From: a virus | Virus record (IMG/VR): IMGVR_UViG_3300033183_000212 | Location: 82,618-146,617 of that record | Reading direction: 5' to 3' (one strand) | Length of the DNA stretch: 64,000 nucleotides | Shown here: in pieces, positions 61,772 to 64,000 of the stretch | Numbering within the stretch: position 1 is the stretch's first letter | Layout: each line of letters starts with the position of its first letter | Made by a program: the position numbers and the translations under genes | The notes under the pieces: model-generated | What the model saw: the letters and a program-made list of their open reading frames with translations, nothing else | The model's database searches: none | Told to the model about the DNA's origin: nothing

Positions 61772-62203
61772 ATGGATTTAAAAGGTAGCAAGACCGAGCT
61801 GTGTTTGAAAGAAGCCTTTGCAGGCGAATCGCAAGCCAACCGTCGTTATTTGTATTTTGCAAACCAAGCTGACGTGATGGGAGCACCTGACATCGCTGCT
61901 CTGTTCCGCAGTACCGCTGAGGGTGAAACTGGTCACGCTCATGGTCACATGGAATATCTCATTGAGATGAACTCCGGCGATCCCGCAACAGGTATGTCTG
62001 CCAAGACCGTAGAGGAAGCCCTAGAGTCTGCCATTCATGGTGAGACGCATGAGTATACCGACATGTATCCTGGCATGGCACGACAGGCTCGTGACGAAGG
62101 CTTCGACGAGATTGCTGATTGGTTTGAGACTTTGGCTAAGGCCGAACGTTCTCATGCCAACCGGTTTCGTAAAGCTTTGGATGCAGCAAAAGCCGAAGAA
62201 TAA
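61772..62203 (+). CDS. Rubrerythrin-type diiron protein
   Basis: 143 residues. The ferritin-like four-helix bundle is clear: Glu19 in [10 protein letters not shown], Glu52 and His55 in [10 protein letters not shown], Glu in [11 protein letters not shown] and Glu/His in [11 protein letters not shown]. These bind two irons and reduce peroxide. It lacks the C-terminal rubredoxin domain of full-length rubrerythrin, so an outside electron donor is needed. AGGAG lies 10 nt upstream. It has a terminator after it. As a phage gene it would protect the host cell during infection; that is inference. Confidence 0.85.
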   Translation: MDLKGSKTELCLKEAFAGESQANRRYLYFANQADVMGAPDIAALFRSTAEGETGHAHGHMEYLIEMNSGDPATGMSAKTVEEALESAIHGETHEYTDMYPGMARQARDEGFDEIADWFETLAKAERSHANRFRKALDAAKAEE

Positions 62204-62228
62204 ATAAACATGGACACCGTGTGAAGGT

Positions 62229-62262
62229 AAGAGAGGCGTCCAAATAAGTCCTCTCTTTTTTA
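62229..62262 (+). terminator. Intrinsic terminator after rubrerythrin gene
   Basis: AAGAGAGG (62229-62236) pairs with CCTCTCTT (62250-62257) around a 13-nt loop, followed by T residues. It ends the lysis and rubrerythrin transcript before the next small gene. Confidence 0.85.
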
Positions 62263-62281
62263 GTCTCTTTTAGGAAGTGTT

Positions 62282-62527
62282 ATGTCAAATGAACAAAGTA
62301 AATTCATCCATTCCAAGCGCCGCCACGACAATGAGACTCACGCCAACAAGCAAAGGCATATTGCAGAGGCTTATGGCTTTAAAGTCGACGAACCTCACCG
62401 ATATAACAAACACCATTTTATGGACTGTGGCAATCCAGGATGCCCAATATGCAGCAACCCTAGGCGACTATATAAAGAACGGACCTACCAAGAAAAAAGG
62501 GATTTTCAAGAGAAACTCATAGAATGA
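62282..62527 (+). CDS. Small Cys/His-rich phage protein
   Basis: 81 residues, preferred over an overlapping frame at 62277 because TAGGAAG lies 7 nt upstream and because the product has a sensible composition. It is rich in His, Arg and Lys, with [14 protein letters not shown] giving three Cys that could bind a metal with nearby His. Small proteins of this type occur in T4-like phages, with no known role. It overlaps the isocitrate lyase gene by 4 nt (ATGA). Confidence 0.55.
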   Translation: MSNEQSKFIHSKRRHDNETHANKQRHIAEAYGFKVDEPHRYNKHHFMDCGNPGCPICSNPRRLYKERTYQEKRDFQEKLIE

Positions 62528-63729
62528 AAAAACGTAACTACACACAAGACACAGTACACAAGTTAAGAGGCAGTATGCCGATTGAGCATACGATGGCCAA
62601 GCTTGGTGCTCAGAAGCTATGGGCGCTCCTTGAGAACGAACCGTACGTTAATACACTCGGTGCTTATACAGGACAACAGGCTGTACAACACGCAAAGGCT
62701 GGATTGAAGGCGATCTATCTTTCGGGTTGGCAAGTTGCTGCAGCAAACAACAGTGCAAACACTACATACCCAGACCAGAGTCTCTATCCAGTTGACTCTG
62801 TGCCTAAGGTAGTGAAAGGCATCAACAACGCTCTTCGTCGTGCAGATCAGATCGAATGGGCAGAAGGTAAGCTAGTCACTGATTACCTACTTCCAATCGT
62901 TGCAGACGCAGAGGCAGGATTTGGCGGCGCTCTCAACGCCTACGAGTTGATGTATCATATGATTGAGGCTGGCGCGGCTGGAGTTCACTTCGAGGATCAA
63001 CTTGCAAGTGAAAAGAAATGTGGCCACTTGGGTGGCAAGGTTTTGGTACCGACTAGTCAGATGATTCGGACTCTGACTGCAGCACGGCTTGCAGCTGATG
63101 TTGCCGGTGTCAATACAGTTATTATGGCGAGAACAGATGCAGAAGCAGCAACACTTATCACATCAGATCACGACCTATTGGACAGGGAATTTATTATCAA
63201 TGAACGTACTGAAGAAGGTTTTTACAAGTTTAAAAATGGCATTGATGCTTGTATTAGCAGAGGTCTTGCTTATGCCGATTACGCTGATCTCTTATGGTTC
63301 GAAACTAGTACGCCTGATCTGGCACAGGCTAGAAAATTCGCCGATGCTATACACGCTAAGTTTCCGGACCAAATGCTTGCTTATAACTGCAGTCCTAGTT
63401 TTAATTGGCGTAAGCATTTAACGAGAGAAGAGTGCGCAGGGTATCAGGTTGAACTTGGTAAGCTAGGTTATAAGTTTCAATTCATTACATTGGCCGGTTT
63501 CCACTTGGCTAACCTGGCCACGTTTAATCTTGCCGAAGCGTATGCTAAGGAAGGAATGGCGGCGTATAGTGATATGCAACAAGAAGAGTTTGCAGCACAG
63601 GAACGTGGCTTCACGACAGTCAGGCATCAGCGTGAGGTTGGTGTAGATTACTTTGACTTGATCAGCGAAGCCGTTGGTGCCACAAGCACGGTGGCTAACA
63701 AATCCTCTACGGAGGCTCATCAATTCTAA
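62524..63729 (+). CDS. aceA: Isocitrate lyase
   Basis: 401 residues. The catalytic signature KKCGH (164-168, Cys166), [11 protein letters not shown] with metal-binding Asp128, [18 protein letters not shown] and YNCSPSFNW are all intact, and the C-terminal Phe-ending tail is present. E. coli AceA is about 434 residues; the missing part is only the N-terminal arm. The enzyme splits isocitrate to glyoxylate and succinate, the first step of the glyoxylate shunt. It is translationally coupled to a phage-type small gene and lies 4 nt before iscU, an order unlike a bacterial operon. An auxiliary metabolic gene is the simplest reading. Confidence 0.93.
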   Translation: MKKRNYTQDTVHKLRGSMPIEHTMAKLGAQKLWALLENEPYVNTLGAYTGQQAVQHAKAGLKAIYLSGWQVAAANNSANTTYPDQSLYPVDSVPKVVKGINNALRRADQIEWAEGKLVTDYLLPIVADAEAGFGGALNAYELMYHMIEAGAAGVHFEDQLASEKKCGHLGGKVLVPTSQMIRTLTAARLAADVAGVNTVIMARTDAEAATLITSDHDLLDREFIINERTEEGFYKFKNGIDACISRGLAYADYADLLWFETSTPDLAQARKFADAIHAKFPDQMLAYNCSPSFNWRKHLTREECAGYQVELGKLGYKFQFITLAGFHLANLATFNLAEAYAKEGMAAYSDMQQEEFAAQERGFTTVRHQREVGVDYFDLISEAVGATSTVANKSSTEAHQF

Positions 63730-63733
63730 TCAT

Positions 63734-64000
63734 ATGGCTTATTCAGAAAAAGTATTAGATCACTATGAGAACCCAAGAAATGTTGGGAATCTAGATAAGA
63801 CTCGTAATGATGTCGGTACTGGCATGGTAGGTGCACCTGCATGTGGCGATGTGATGAAGCTTCAGATACAAGTAGCAGATGGTGTTATCACTGATGCCAA
63901 GTTCAAGACCTATGGCTGTGGTAGTGCAATTGCTTCTAGCTCACTTGTGACTGAATGGATAAAAGGCAGAACATTGGATCAAGCAACAGAGATCACTAAC
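63734..64000 (+). CDS. iscU: Iron-sulfur cluster scaffold IscU (3' end cut by window)
   Basis: The first 89 residues are visible; the full protein is about 128. MAYSEKVLDHYENPRNVGNL, GAPACGDVMKLQI (first cluster Cys) and FKTYGCGSAIASSSLVTEW (second Cys) are very close to proteobacterial IscU. It builds 2Fe-2S clusters with a cysteine desulfurase. In bacteria it follows iscS; here it follows isocitrate lyase after 4 nt with no iscS in view. The gene runs off the right edge. Confidence 0.93.
   Translation, partial: MAYSEKVLDHYENPRNVGNLDKTRNDVGTGMVGAPACGDVMKLQIQVADGVITDAKFKTYGCGSAIASSSLVTEWIKGRTLDQATEITN

Noticed and set aside
62277-62522. Alternative 81-codon frame beginning 5 nt before the chosen small gene
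   Set aside because: The chosen frame at 62282 has better start spacing, a Cys/His-rich product of natural composition, and an ATGA junction with the lyase gene.
62280-64000. Window running into a bacterial chromosome at the lyase gene
   Set aside because: Strand, tight overlaps and gene style continue from the phage genes, and lyase plus iscU is not a normal bacterial order. Kept as a stated alternative needing read mapping.
1-64000. CRISPR arrays, insertion sequences and integrase/attachment sites
   Set aside because: No regularly spaced direct repeats, transposase genes or integrase genes were seen. The only repeats are coding modules of fibre genes.

Overview
The window is one continuous stretch of a T4-type myovirus genome (tailed phage, T4 superfamily). 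It carries baseplate, neck, terminase, sheath, tube, portal, prohead and capsid genes, then the DNA recombination and replication block, in an arrangement like that of marine and freshwater T4-like phages. The host is not named by the sequence. A Gram-negative, probably proteobacterial host is inferred from a very proteobacterium-like iscU, a proteobacterial-type isocitrate lyase, and a small exported protein that ends like an outer-membrane beta-barrel.

Layout: (1) 1-18160, baseplate hub and wedge: gp27-like, gp5 split over separate genes (OB fold plus lysozyme, then a beta-helix spike), a degenerate-amidase hub protein, gp25, gp6, gp8, a 1700-residue structural protein and small fibre-like proteins. 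(2) 18105-22007, the only minus-strand block: two or three DXD glycosyltransferases and a radical SAM enzyme, back to back with a plus-strand methyltransferase; it is AT-rich and looks acquired. (3) 22075-31693, tail-fibre region: a 1401-residue S74-chaperone fibre, then a tandem series of short fibre-tip genes sharing the C-terminal motif MEIAA, mixed with two likely assembly chaperones. (4) 31745-40105, neck gp13/14/15, terminase gp16/gp17, sheath gp18 and tube gp19. gp17 is broken in two by an atypically split intein with a GIY-YIG homing endonuclease between the halves. (5) 40160-50829, portal gp20, an adhesin-like island (collagen-repeat, Mtd-N-like, Ig plus two LamG domains), prohead core, protease gp21, scaffold gp22 and capsid gp23, closed by a strong terminator. 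(6) 50923-60646, a tube-like protein, UvsY, UvsW, late sigma factor gp55, gp47/gp46, clamp gp45, a MazG-like protein, clamp loader gp44 and tRNA-Thr. (7) 60646-64000, an M15 endolysin, an exported barrel-like protein, rubrerythrin, isocitrate lyase and the start of iscU.

How it works together: late genes carry copies of the T4 late promoter octamer TATAAATA, and the window encodes gp55 (which reads that octamer) and gp45 (the clamp that activates it). Some recombination and replication genes instead follow an extended -10 element, TTGTGGTATAAT, so two temporal classes of promoter can be seen. The last genes look like auxiliary metabolism (glyoxylate shunt, Fe-S assembly, peroxide defence).

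The strongest candidate for an unusual system is the fractured terminase gene. A tiny N-intein (block A only) is fused to the ATPase half and a roughly 99-residue C-intein to the nuclease half. A homing endonuclease with its own late promoter sits between them, inside the intein.
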